DNA of 64,000 bases from Methanosphaera cuniculi (GTDB lineage: Archaea > Methanobacteriota > Methanobacteria > Methanobacteriales > Methanobacteriaceae): NCBI RefSeq assembly GCF_003149675.1, contig NZ_LWMS01000031.1, positions 124,001-188,000 of the forward strand, given 5' to 3'. The notes under the pieces were generated by a model, which was not told where the DNA came from, did not search any database, and worked only from the letters and a program-made list of their open reading frames with translations. A program made the translations under genes and the position numbers. Position 1 is the first letter of the stretch, and every line of letters starts with the position of its first letter. Below are positions 20,744-29,878 of the stretch, piece after piece.

Positions 20744-21228
20744 GACTAAAACTATTAATAGAATTACCAGATACACCAGGACAACTTGTAAACATACTAA
20801 CACCCTTATCAGCACTTGGTGCTAATATATCAACCATAATTCACGAACATGATAGTAGAACCGCAGATGGTAAAATACCAGTACATCTTAGTATTGAAGG
20901 ATCACGTGACATCCTAAAACGTGGAATTAAACTAATACGTGAAGAAGGTATTGATATAATAGAAATTGATGGTGTTCTTCAAAAAGAAAAACAAACACTA
21001 TTATTTATCAGTAATAAACAGCCACAAGAAATTATGGATTCAGTAAATAAAATTGATGAAATTAATGATGTTAAAATAAAAAGTATAGATCTTAACATTG
21101 GTAGTGACCTTGAAGAATCAGTATGTAAAGTTATTATTGAAACAATGAATAACAAACAACTTGAAGCTATTCGTCAAATACAAGAAATTGCAGAGAATGA
21201 TGAGTTAGTTTTAATAAAACAAATCTAA
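20740..21228 (+). CDS. ACT-domain amino-acid-binding protein
   Basis: 162 residues from the ATG at 20740, which overlaps the gatC stop; an ATG at 20731 is nine bases further up and less likely. The N-terminal ACT domain begins RLKLLIELPDTPGQLVNIL and has the LSALGANISTI turn; a second ACT-like region lies at about 85-160 (TLLFISNKQPQEIMDSV). Such proteins precede homoserine dehydrogenase in many archaea and are thought to be the separate amino-acid-sensing regulatory partner that bacteria fuse to the enzyme. The ligand is probably threonine or a related amino acid (inference from context). Confidence 0.8.
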   Translation: MRLKLLIELPDTPGQLVNILTPLSALGANISTIIHEHDSRTADGKIPVHLSIEGSRDILKRGIKLIREEGIDIIEIDGVLQKEKQTLLFISNKQPQEIMDSVNKIDEINDVKIKSIDLNIGSDLEESVCKVIIETMNNKQLEAIRQIQEIAENDELVLIKQI

Positions 21229-21255
21229 GTTATTAAAGGGGAGTATTGAATTAAT

Positions 21256-22287
21256 ATGAATATAAACAAAATGAAACTATGTATTCTTGGTTTTGGAGCA
21301 GTAGGACAAGGACTTGCAAAAGTTATCCTCATGAAACATGATGAACTAATTGAAAGATACGGACTTGACCTTATAATAACAGCAATTTCAGACAGTAGTG
21401 GAGCTGCAATAAACAACGATGGACTAGATGCACAAAAAGCATTAGATGTAAAAGATGAAACCGGTAAAATATCCGAATACCCAGAATATGGAATTAAAGG
21501 AATTGATGGAATAGAAGTACTACAAAAAGCAGATTATGATTGTCTAGTTGAAGTTACACCAACAAATATTGAAGATGGAGAACCTACACAATCAAATATC
21601 CTAAAAGCAATGAATGATAAAAAAGATGTTGTAACATCAAATAAAGGACCCCTTGCATTAAATTTCAAAGAACTTATTCAAACAGCACAAAAAAATGGAG
21701 TAAAATTCAGATTTGAAGCATCAGTAGGAGGAACAATGCCTGTAATCAATCTAGGTCGTGAAGCTCTTGCAGGTAATAAGATTCATTCTGTTCAAGGAAT
21801 ACTTAATGGAACAACCAACTATATTCTATCACGTATGGCAAATGAAGGAACAGAATATGAACCAACACTAAAAGAAGCACAAGAACTAGGAATTGCAGAA
21901 ACAAATCCATACCAGGATGTTGAAGGACTTGATGCTGCTTGTAAAATTGTAATTATTGCAAATTCCCTCATGGGATGGGATGTAACACTTGATGATGTAT
22001 CACTTCATGGAATATCAGACATATCATCAAATGCAATAAAACTAGCACAAGAAGATGGATATCTAATAAAACTAGTTGCAGAAGCAAAAGATGGAAAACT
22101 AACAGTAGCTCCGATGCTTGTAAAAGAAGGTTCACCATTTGCAGTAAATGGAACATTAAATGTAATCACACTTAAAACTGACTTATCAGAAGATGTAACA
22201 GTAGTAGGTGTAGGTGCAGGATCAATAGAAACAGCATCAGCAATACTAAGTGATATAATAAGTATAGGAAAACGAAACAGTGAATAA
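21256..22287 (+). CDS. hom: homoserine dehydrogenase
   Basis: 343 residues. The Rossmann dinucleotide site is [12 protein letters not shown] near the N-terminus; [16 protein letters not shown] and the substrate region [16 protein letters not shown] then [11 protein letters not shown] identify homoserine dehydrogenase. It reduces aspartate semialdehyde to homoserine for threonine and methionine synthesis. The catalytic domain lacks a fused ACT domain, consistent with the separate ACT protein encoded just upstream. RBS AAAGGGGAG lies 10-14 bases before the start. An inner ATG at codon 6 is possible but farther from this site. Confidence 0.93.
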   Translation: MNINKMKLCILGFGAVGQGLAKVILMKHDELIERYGLDLIITAISDSSGAAINNDGLDAQKALDVKDETGKISEYPEYGIKGIDGIEVLQKADYDCLVEVTPTNIEDGEPTQSNILKAMNDKKDVVTSNKGPLALNFKELIQTAQKNGVKFRFEASVGGTMPVINLGREALAGNKIHSVQGILNGTTNYILSRMANEGTEYEPTLKEAQELGIAETNPYQDVEGLDAACKIVIIANSLMGWDVTLDDVSLHGISDISSNAIKLAQEDGYLIKLVAEAKDGKLTVAPMLVKEGSPFAVNGTLNVITLKTDLSEDVTVVGVGAGSIETASAILSDIISIGKRNSE

Positions 22288-22697
22288 AAAGAAAATATTC
22301 ACTTATTTCCTAATTTCCATAGTATTAAAAAAAGGGATAAGAAAACGTTAATATAAAAAAATAAGGGAAATATTATAAGTTTTTTTTCTTATTCTTTATC
22401 TTTTAATTTCCCATAAAAAAAAAATTATATACTTACTTTTTTTTTCTTTAAATTTTTATTAACAGATTATAAAAAAAATACCAGATCTACTTTTCTTTAT
22501 TATAATAAAAATGAATTAAACGTACTCTATTTTTTTTTAGTTTATAACTTAAAAAAAAAGTATATGTATAAAATTTAATAGATCTAACAAATAACTAAAA
22601 TAGAAAAAAAAATAAAAATTTTTATTCTAAAAGAAAATTGAAATCAATATAAAATAAGTACAAAAAAAAGAATTACAAAAAAAGGGATGAAATTAAA
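22288..22697. other. gene-free spacer, 410 bases
   Basis: Very AT-rich. It contains several T tracts (for example 22380-22387 and 22438-22445) that would end the hom transcript. A long-range GGGAAAT/ATTTCCC pair lies at 22365-22371 and 22406-22412. A weak GGGATG site precedes the next gene. No reading frame or RNA gene was recognised. Confidence 0.6.
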
Positions 22698-23444
22698 ATG
22701 ACAGATAAAAAATATATAGCACCACCATGGATTAAATATCCAACAAATCCTAAAAAATCAGATGTGTGGAGAACAGGAAGTTGTGCTGAATACTTAATTA
22801 AATTTAATAAAAATGTAGATGATAAAGAAGAATATCTTAAAATATTTCCAGAAGCACCATCATTTACAGATGAAATTACACCAAGTGACATATTATCTAA
22901 TGTAACACGAGATTTTATTAATGATCCAAAAAAACCAATATTTATAAAACTCTGGCAAGCTGATGGTAAACCAAAATACACATTTGATGATAAGATAGAT
23001 TCAAACACAATCATAATGTATGATGAAATACTATTTGATACATCAAATCATATCCACATTGGAAAAGATAAATTTGATTCAGTAGAAGAAATAGTAGCAC
23101 TACTTGAAAGTGAATTTAAATCACTAGGAGAAGAATTCTGGGATGAAATAAAATATACATTTTATATCAATGCATTATACTATAAAATTGTATCAGATAT
23201 CAACTTTACAAATGAGCTAATAAAAACAGGAAATAATCCAATAGTATTTAAAAGTGCAAATCTTGAATGGGGAATAGATCAGGAAAATGATAAAGTATTT
23301 GGAAAAAACCTCTTTGGACTTGCAATGATGGAAATACGAGATATAGTAAAAGATGTATATGCAAACTATGATCTTATAGACTGGGATTTATCAGGAGAAC
23401 CATATACTAAAAAAAGATGCATGTGTAATCATCATACACACTAA
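22698..23444 (+). CDS. NADAR-like domain protein
   Basis: 248 residues. The N-terminal 120 residues (APPWIKYPTNPKKSDVWRTG) are not recognised beyond occurring in methanogen proteins. The C-terminal part resembles the NADAR/YbiA fold: a helix, then ELIKTGNNPIVFKSANLEWG, then GKNLFGLAMMEIRDIV, which parallels the family's TG-x-LVE...WGIG...GxNxLGxxLMxVR pattern. NADAR enzymes hydrolyse N-glycosidic bonds, for example in damaged riboflavin precursors or ADP-ribosylated bases. The family's catalytic glutamate position appears to be replaced by lysine (VFKS for VEAS-like), so activity is uncertain. A Cys/His-rich tail (CMCNHHTH) may bind metal. Domain call is moderate. Confidence 0.5.
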   Translation: MTDKKYIAPPWIKYPTNPKKSDVWRTGSCAEYLIKFNKNVDDKEEYLKIFPEAPSFTDEITPSDILSNVTRDFINDPKKPIFIKLWQADGKPKYTFDDKIDSNTIIMYDEILFDTSNHIHIGKDKFDSVEEIVALLESEFKSLGEEFWDEIKYTFYINALYYKIVSDINFTNELIKTGNNPIVFKSANLEWGIDQENDKVFGKNLFGLAMMEIRDIVKDVYANYDLIDWDLSGEPYTKKRCMCNHHTH

Positions 23445-23507
23445 AAAAGAAAGTTACACCCCAAAATAAATATTATACAATAGAAAATATAAGGATCGTG
23501 ATTAAAA

Positions 23508-24722
23508 ATGAAATACGTAATAGTAATAGCAGATGGAATGGCAGATGAACCACTAGAACAACTTAATGGAAAAACCCCTGTAATGGAAGCTAAAACACCA
23601 AACATGGACTTTATTGCAAAAAATGGATACACAGGATTAACAATAAATGTACCTGAAGGTATGACACCAGGATCTGATGTTGCAAACACATCAATTATGG
23701 GATTTAACCCATCAATGCTAAAAGGAAGAGGACCACTTGAAGCACCAAGTGTAGGTGTAGACCTAAACTCTGATGATGTAGCATTCCGTTTAAACTTTAT
23801 TAACATAAAAGATAATAAAATCAATGATTTTACAGCAGATCACATAACAACCGAAGAAGCAGATAAATTAATTAAAGCACTTAATGAAGAATTTGGTGAT
23901 ATTGGATCATTTTATACTGGTGTAAGTTATCGTAACTTATTTGTAATTGATGATCTTGATACAGAAGATTTAATTAATACACCTCCTCATGATGTAGTGG
24001 GTGGAGATATTAATGAATATAATCTTAAATCAGATAAATATCCTCAAAAAGCAGAAGTTTTAAATCAATTAATGCTTGATTCAATTGAATTTCTTGAAAA
24101 TCACCAAGTAAACCAGAAAAGAGTTGCTGAGGGTAAACTTCCAGCTAATATGATCTGGCTATGGGGGCAAGGTGCAAAACCTGAAATTGGTAACTTCCCT
24201 GAAAAATATAATCTTAGTGGAGCAACAATTACAGGTGTAGATCTTCTTAAAGGTATAAGTGGATATATTAATCTTGATGTTATAGAAGTACCTGGTGCAA
24301 CAGCATACTTTGATACAAACTACCAAAACAAGGTTGACTATGCACTAAACTCACTAGAAGATCATGATGTACAATTCATACACATTGAAGCTCCAGATGA
24401 AGCAGGACATGAAGGTAATCTTCCTGAAAAAATACGTGCTATTGAAAATATTGATAGTATAATACTAGGTGATCTACTTGAAAAACTACCTGAAATTGAT
24501 GAGGAATATACTATAGCTGTTCTTCCTGATCATCCAACACCTATTGATATTAAAACACATACACGTAATCCTGTGCCATTTGCAATTTATAGTACATCAA
24601 TAGATGATCCTGATAGTGTTGAAGTATTTTCTGAAGATATGACTGATGGTCGTTATGGTGATGTTTTAGTAGGACATAATCTTTTATCTGAAATGATTAA
24701 GATTGCAAATAATGAAGAATAG
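23508..24722 (+). CDS. apgM: 2,3-bisphosphoglycerate-independent phosphoglycerate mutase, archaeal type
   Basis: 404 residues, the usual length. It belongs to the alkaline phosphatase superfamily: the first metal aspartate is in VIADGMAD (D9), and the nucleophilic serine is in PGSDVANTSIMG (about S56). IEAPDEAGHEG, PDHPTP and the GHNLL ending complete the metal sites. It interconverts 3- and 2-phosphoglycerate in gluconeogenesis/glycolysis. RBS AAGGATCG precedes ATG. It is followed by a T-rich terminator and then pyrG. Confidence 0.95.
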   Translation: MKYVIVIADGMADEPLEQLNGKTPVMEAKTPNMDFIAKNGYTGLTINVPEGMTPGSDVANTSIMGFNPSMLKGRGPLEAPSVGVDLNSDDVAFRLNFINIKDNKINDFTADHITTEEADKLIKALNEEFGDIGSFYTGVSYRNLFVIDDLDTEDLINTPPHDVVGGDINEYNLKSDKYPQKAEVLNQLMLDSIEFLENHQVNQKRVAEGKLPANMIWLWGQGAKPEIGNFPEKYNLSGATITGVDLLKGISGYINLDVIEVPGATAYFDTNYQNKVDYALNSLEDHDVQFIHIEAPDEAGHEGNLPEKIRAIENIDSIILGDLLEKLPEIDEEYTIAVLPDHPTPIDIKTHTRNPVPFAIYSTSIDDPDSVEVFSEDMTDGRYGDVLVGHNLLSEMIKIANNEE

Positions 24723-24874
24723 TATTTAATAACTACCCCTTTTTCTTTCTTTTTTTCTAATAATCTAATTTTTTTTCATTAAATTTAGTTTGTATATTAT
24801 AAAAACATCTATATACTCTAAATTACAAATATTTAATTAACTTTAAATATTTTACTTATTTTTTGATAAAAATA

Positions 24875-24889
24875 TTTATATATGAACAT
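24875..24889 (+). promoter_or_regulatory. promoter of pyrG
   Basis: TTTATATATGAACAT is identical to the 15-mer before the gene at 7971. It predicts a start near 24905 and a leader of about 70 bases for pyrG. Confidence 0.5.
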
Positions 24890-24976
24890 TTAACAAAGTT
24901 TAACATAACTATATAATACATTGTTTAACTTTATTTTGATTTTAATTAAAAAATTTTAATGGAAAGGATGATAATA

Positions 24977-26578
24977 TTGTCAAAGTATATAGTAGTAACA
25001 GGTGGAGTAGTAAGTTCAATAGGTAAAGGAATAACATCAGCATCAATAGGAAGAATCCTAAGATCATACGGTGTAAGTGTAACAGCAATTAAAATAGACC
25101 CATATCTTAACTGGGATTCAGGAACACTAAATCCATACCAACACGGAGAAGTATATGTAACAGATGATGGAATGGAATGCGACCTAGACTTAGGACACTA
25201 TGAAAGATTCCTAGATGTAAGTTTATCAGGAAAAGCAAATATCACAACAGGAAAAGTATACTCCTCAGTAATAGAAAAAGAAAGAAAAGGAGAATACCTC
25301 GGATCATGTGTACAAATCATACCACACATAACAGATGAAATAAAACTCATGATACGAGATGTAGCAGAAAAATCAAAAGCAGAAGTAGTACTAGTAGAAA
25401 TTGGTGGAACAGTAGGAGACATAGAAAGTCAACCATTCATCGAAGCTGTACGACAACTTAAAAATGAAGAAGGACATGATAACTGTATGTTTGTACATGT
25501 AACATACGTACCATACCTAAAAGCTGCAAAAGAATTTAAAACCAAGCCAACACAACACAGTACAAAAGAATTAAGAGGACTTGGAATAAATCCTGACATG
25601 ATTGTATGCAGATCAGAACTTCCACTTGATGATAATCTTAAAGAAAAAATAGCACACTTTTGTGATGTACCACAACAAGCAGTAATAAACACACCAGATG
25701 CAAACTCAATATATGAAGTACCACTCATAATGTATTCAGCAAACGTTGGAAAATATGTATTAAATCGCTTAAACATAGAAGCACCAGCAAAAAATGCAGA
25801 CTTATACCAGTGGAGTGAAATTGTAAAAGACCTAAAAATCGACTCACCAAAAGTAAAAATAGGAGTTGTAGGAAAATACATAGAACTAGAAGATGCATAT
25901 ATTAGTATACGTGAAGCTCTAAAACATGCAGGAGCAGCAAACAAAGTAGAAGTAGATATTGACTGGATAAAAGCAGATGATAACTATGACACAGAACAAC
26001 TAAATCAATATGATGGAATACTAATACCTGGTGGATTTGGTGAACGTGGAATAAATGGTAAAATTGAAGCTGTAAAATATGCAATAGAAAATGACATACC
26101 AATATTTGGAATATGTCTAGGTCTTCATGCAATGACTATTGCAATAGCACAACTTAACGGACATCCTGAGGCAAATAGTACTGAATTTGACGTAGAATGT
26201 GAATACCCAGTTATTGATATGATGGAAGAGCAGAAGAAAATCAATAATATGGGAGGAACAATGAGACTCGGAGCATATCCATGTAAAATCCGTGAAGAAA
26301 CAATAGCATATGATGCATACAAAGATACCAATATCTCAGAAAGACACAGACACAGATATGAAGTAAATAATGAATATCGTGATGTATTAGAAGACTTTGG
26401 AGCAGTAATTTCAGGAACATCACCAGATGACTTCCTTGTTGAAATGATTGAACTTAAAGACCACTCCTGGTTCCTTGGATGTCAATTCCATCCAGAGTTC
26501 AAATCAAGACCAAATAATGCACATCCATTATTTAAATCATTCATAAAAGCAGCAAAAGATAAAAAAGAAAATAAATAA
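24977..26578 (+). CDS. pyrG: CTP synthase
   Basis: 533 residues from a TTG at 24977, preferred because AAAGGATG lies eight bases upstream and because family members start SKYIVVTGG. The ATG at 24959 would add six residues without a ribosome-binding site. The N-terminal synthetase domain has [12 protein letters not shown] and [19 protein letters not shown]. The C-terminal glutaminase domain has GGFGERG, the nucleophile in GICLGLH, and the HPE triad residues in QFHPEF. It makes CTP from UTP, ATP and glutamine. It is the last clearly chromosomal housekeeping gene before the mobile region. Confidence 0.96.
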   Translation: MSKYIVVTGGVVSSIGKGITSASIGRILRSYGVSVTAIKIDPYLNWDSGTLNPYQHGEVYVTDDGMECDLDLGHYERFLDVSLSGKANITTGKVYSSVIEKERKGEYLGSCVQIIPHITDEIKLMIRDVAEKSKAEVVLVEIGGTVGDIESQPFIEAVRQLKNEEGHDNCMFVHVTYVPYLKAAKEFKTKPTQHSTKELRGLGINPDMIVCRSELPLDDNLKEKIAHFCDVPQQAVINTPDANSIYEVPLIMYSANVGKYVLNRLNIEAPAKNADLYQWSEIVKDLKIDSPKVKIGVVGKYIELEDAYISIREALKHAGAANKVEVDIDWIKADDNYDTEQLNQYDGILIPGGFGERGINGKIEAVKYAIENDIPIFGICLGLHAMTIAIAQLNGHPEANSTEFDVECEYPVIDMMEEQKKINNMGGTMRLGAYPCKIREETIAYDAYKDTNISERHRHRYEVNNEYRDVLEDFGAVISGTSPDDFLVEMIELKDHSWFLGCQFHPEFKSRPNNAHPLFKSFIKAAKDKKENK

Positions 26579-26587
26579 AAAAAAGAA

Positions 26588-26655
26588 CCTCTTTTTTTCT
26601 TTTAAAATAAATTATCATCCCTCATAATCCCCCATTTTCTCATAAGATGGGAGAT
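26588..26655 (+). terminator. terminator region after pyrG
   Basis: A T7 tract starts ten bases after the pyrG stop (26592-26598). Further on there is a hairpin with arms CCCAT (26631-26635) and ATGGG (26647-26651). Both fit the end of the pyrG transcript. Confidence 0.45.
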
Positions 26656-26814
26656 GTATGTGGTAAAAAAATATTTAATAGTTGATGATAAGTATTTTTT
26701 TTTCAAAGATTAAAAAATAAAAATGGGCAAAAAACATATTAACCTCCAAAAAAAACAATTAAAAAAAAATAATAAATAATTCTAACTAAATATAAAATAA
26801 TAATAATTTAATTT

Positions 26815-27252
26815 ATGGATTTAAATTTTATAAGATTATTCACATTAACAACTCTTTTTATATGTTGTAGCATTGCAACATACACAGATATTAAATGGAA
26901 AATAATACCAAACTATCTGACATTTCCAATGATTATAATAGGAATAACAACTATAACATATTACTTTTATATTACAGGAAATTTTCAAATTTAATATTAT
27001 ATAGCTATAGTTTGTATTTTCATATTTTCATATATTTTATGGCATTTTGGATTATGGGCAGGTGGTGATGTTAAACTAATTACTGCCATTACAACTCTAC
27101 TTATTCCAAGTTTTCTTGATAATTTTACATGTGATGGTATTATTTCATATTTACTACCTACTTTTTATGTAATTGTTAATAGTTTACTTTCAACTCTTAA
27201 TGATACTGTTAGTTTTTATATGATTATTATTAATATAATAAAATATGAATGA
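26815..27252 (+). pseudogene. broken A24 prepilin peptidase-like gene
   Basis: One reading frame runs from the ATG at 26815 to a TGA at 27250 but is interrupted by an in-frame TAA at 26992. Before the stop is a membrane segment followed by ATYTDIKWKIIPNYLTFP, which carries the first catalytic aspartate of A24 aspartic peptidases. After the stop, GLWAGGDVKLITAITTL holds the GxGD-like second catalytic site. Intact enzymes cut class III signal peptides of archaeal pilins and archaellins. The membrane-rich C-terminus is cut short at about 27250, where the recombinase gene overlaps it. Nonsense mutation plus truncation make this a pseudogene, probably broken when the neighbouring element arrived. 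Confidence 0.75.
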
Positions 27253-28348
27253 AGAAATACTAAATGAATATTTTATGGAAAGAAATTTAGGAAAAAAGAC
27301 TAGAAAAAGTAAACGGGGTGTATTAAATAAATATTCAAGATTTAATAAAATGACATTACAGGAATTACTTGATGAAGCAGATATTGAGGAAGAACAAGGA
27401 ATAAGAATGAAAAAACGGAAAATAAAACAAAGAATAAATAATTTTAAAAAATATTTAATAAAAAATGAATTATCATCAACAACAATTAATACGCAACTTA
27501 CTATTATAAAATCATTTTATAGACATTATGATATTGAAATACCAAATATAATAAGTATAAAAAAAGAAGTACATGAAACTATAAAGGATATTCCAACAAA
27601 AAAGGATATAAAAAATGTTTTAGAATCAACAAATAATTTAAAACATAAAGCAATAATATTATTTATGTTTAGCAGCGGATGTGCAAGAAATGAAGTGAGT
27701 AATATTACAATAGGAGATTTTATTGAAGCAACAAAAGATTATCATGATGAAACAAATATTAAAAAAGTAATTGAAGTTTTAGAAAATAAAAATTATATTG
27801 TTCCAACATTTCAAATAGTACGAAAAAAAACAAATACACCATATTTTACATTTTGCACACCTGAAGCAACAAATGCAATTATAAGATATTTAAAAGGTAA
27901 TTTAAGATGCATGGATAAAGAGAGTCCATTATTTGGCATGGACGTTGGAGGTATTGGTGGTATGTTTATACGTTTGAATGATAAACTCAATCTTGGATGG
28001 AAGAAGAATAGGCGTTTTTTTCATTCTCATAGTTTACGTAAAGCTTTTGCTACTACGCTGTATAATTCTAATCTTGATCCGATGACTATTGATTTTTTAT
28101 CTGGCCGTTCTATTGATTCGACCCATGATGCTTATTTTAAGGCTGATCCTGAGAAGTTGAAGAATAAGTATATGTACTTTATGGATAAGTTGACTGTTTA
28201 TAATACTGGTGGGATAAATAGTGCTTTAAATCGCAGTGAACGTATGGAATATGAATCATTAAAACAGAAATATTCTAATAATGAGAAGGAACTTGAAGAA
28301 TTAAAAGGAATGTTGTTTACCTTGAAGAAACGTATTGATTCAATATAG
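27245..28348 (+). CDS. tyrosine recombinase, single core-binding domain
   Basis: 367 residues. A SAM-like core-binding domain (about 1-110; ERNLGKKTRKSK, EEEQGIRMKKRKIKQR) is followed by a catalytic domain (115-310): Arg I in SGCARNEVSN, Lys near RKKTNTPYFTF, HxxR in HSLRKAF, and the tyrosine in GRSIDSTHDAYF. The usual HIS/TRP position of the GHx motif is Arg here (GRS). A coiled-coil tail (residues 330-367) may aid oligomerisation. It is a close paralogue of the recombinases at 31529 and 33845. It overlaps the end of the broken peptidase gene, has no visible Shine-Dalgarno sequence, and probably marks the left edge of the inserted region. Confidence 0.88.
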   Translation: MNEEILNEYFMERNLGKKTRKSKRGVLNKYSRFNKMTLQELLDEADIEEEQGIRMKKRKIKQRINNFKKYLIKNELSSTTINTQLTIIKSFYRHYDIEIPNIISIKKEVHETIKDIPTKKDIKNVLESTNNLKHKAIILFMFSSGCARNEVSNITIGDFIEATKDYHDETNIKKVIEVLENKNYIVPTFQIVRKKTNTPYFTFCTPEATNAIIRYLKGNLRCMDKESPLFGMDVGGIGGMFIRLNDKLNLGWKKNRRFFHSHSLRKAFATTLYNSNLDPMTIDFLSGRSIDSTHDAYFKADPEKLKNKYMYFMDKLTVYNTGGINSALNRSERMEYESLKQKYSNNEKELEELKGMLFTLKKRIDSI

Positions 28349-28545
28349 GTCAAGTTATTTGTTTATGGTATTTTGTGGGTGTTTGTTTTTTCTATTTTAT
28401 ATTTTTTTTATTATGTTCTTATTTTACTGAATACTTGTTCCATATTACTTTAATTAACAATGTTATTTAGCTAAAATGTGAATAAAGTATAATAAAGGTA
28501 ATTAATAAAGTATAATATAGGTAATTACAAAAAAGTTACCTTAAT

Positions 28546-28567
28546 AGGGATTAATACCCTTTACTAA
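28546..28567 (+). promoter_or_regulatory. leader hairpin followed by TTTACTAA
   Basis: AGGG-ATTAATA-CCCT (28546-28560) is followed by TTACTAA. A TATA-like AAGTATAATATAGG lies about 30 bases before, so the hairpin would sit close to the 5' end of the transcript of the small gene at 28609. It resembles hairpins at 44240, 44300 and 58093. Role unknown. Confidence 0.4.
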
Positions 28568-28608
28568 AATATATAGTTCTAAATTTAAGATTTTTGGAGG
28601 AAACAAAT

Positions 28609-28749
28609 TTGGAGAAAATCGCTAAAAACCAACGAAGCAACATGGATGGATGGCTTATAACACCTGAAGAATATAGGGAATTTACAACTCTACGTGAATG
28701 TAAAGATGGTTTTAAGGAAATCTTCGAATTTGTGAATTCAAATCTATGA
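28609..28749 (+). CDS. small uncharacterised protein, 46 residues
   Basis: A TTG start lies eight bases after a strong TTTTGGAGG. The product (MEKIAKNQRSNMDGWLITPE, then a helix with LRECKDGFKEIFEFVNSNL) is soluble and mixed in charge. Promoter-like sequence and a leader hairpin precede it. It lies between a recombinase and an orphan methyltransferase gene. No family was recognised; it might be a regulatory or antitoxin-like peptide, but nothing in the sequence proves that. Confidence 0.55.
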   Translation: MEKIAKNQRSNMDGWLITPEEYREFTTLRECKDGFKEIFEFVNSNL

Positions 28750-29878
28750 AAAATTAGTAGAATTAAAAATACATTATAATTTTGTGTTCATATTTTTTTT
28801 TGATTTGTTATTAAAAAAAATGGCATTTGATATTAACATATTATTATGTAACAAAAAATTGGTTTTTTTATTTTTTGAAAGTATTAATTAGAAAATAAAT
28901 TCCAACTTTGAATCACCCAACACTTTCAAAAAAAAGGAAAGATGGAATGGGGAATATATGGAGAAAAAATTAAAGAGGTGTAGAAGAAAAGGATTAAGGA
29001 TTTGAATATTATGATGGTACATCTTTTTTTTGAGGGATGATATTATTTTTTTGAAATTGCTCCTTTCATAAAATAATCTTATTGAAGTATATAAAAATTA
29101 TAAGTTTAAATGAAATTATTGTTTTAATCAATTTATTTACTTTCCTAAATTATTGTTTAAGGGAAAAAATGAATACTTATACTACATAAAAATAAGTTTC
29201 CTTTCTAGGTATTAACAAAAAGATAAAATAAGGACATGAGTATTAATATTCTTTAATTAAAATTAGGAAAAAAATATCTAAAAAATTATATTCCATAACA
29301 AATTAGCATTTTATGTTATTTATACGAAAAAAATAAATTAATTTTTTATTTATCATTAAAAAGATTTTTTAAATCAAATGAGAAAAATCATTATGGGAAT
29401 TGGTTCTAGTGTATGCCAATTAAATAAAAAAAAAGAATAATCCAAAACGAAAAAAAATATTACACCAAATATTGTTTATTTTTTACTTGTAAAAAAAAAA
29501 TCAGGTTTCTTTTGAAAAAAAATGAAATTAGAATAATTAGACGCTTACAATTTTGTTTTATTATTTTTATAAAATCAACTCTTTATATATTTAAATATTA
29601 TTGTTAAAAATAAAATGAATTCCAATATTAATTTTGGGAAAGTAAAAAATAAAACATACATTTCATTATATTATACTCATTATAGTATTATCCATAAAAA
29701 AAATGAAATATAAAATAGTCAAATCCAAAATTCATAAAAAAAAATTTATTCGCACCTTCCCCACCCTATTCATACTCTTTTTTTAATTGATAAATCTACA
29801 AAGTATTATTTTGAATTTCATCAATAAGGAAACCTAATAATATTCTAAAACAAATAAAATGAGGAGGAACAAAACAAA
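28750..29878. other. gene-free spacer, 1.1 kb
   Basis: No reading frame with a ribosome-binding site was found on either strand. The region has many A and T tracts and short hairpins: ACATA-TTAT-TATGT near 28840 and CTTTC-A8-GGAAAG at 28923-28941. It ends with the promoter and GGAGG of hsdM. No trace of an hsdS gene was seen. It could hold recombination sites for the neighbouring recombinases. Confidence 0.5.

Noticed and set aside
26992-26994. Recoding of the in-frame stop in the prepilin peptidase gene
   Set aside because: The codon is TAA, not TAG (pyrrolysine) or TGA (selenocysteine), and the C-terminus is also truncated.
26600-27300. tRNA gene as integration target of the element
   Set aside because: No cloverleaf with a T-arm and anticodon arm could be found around the left junction.
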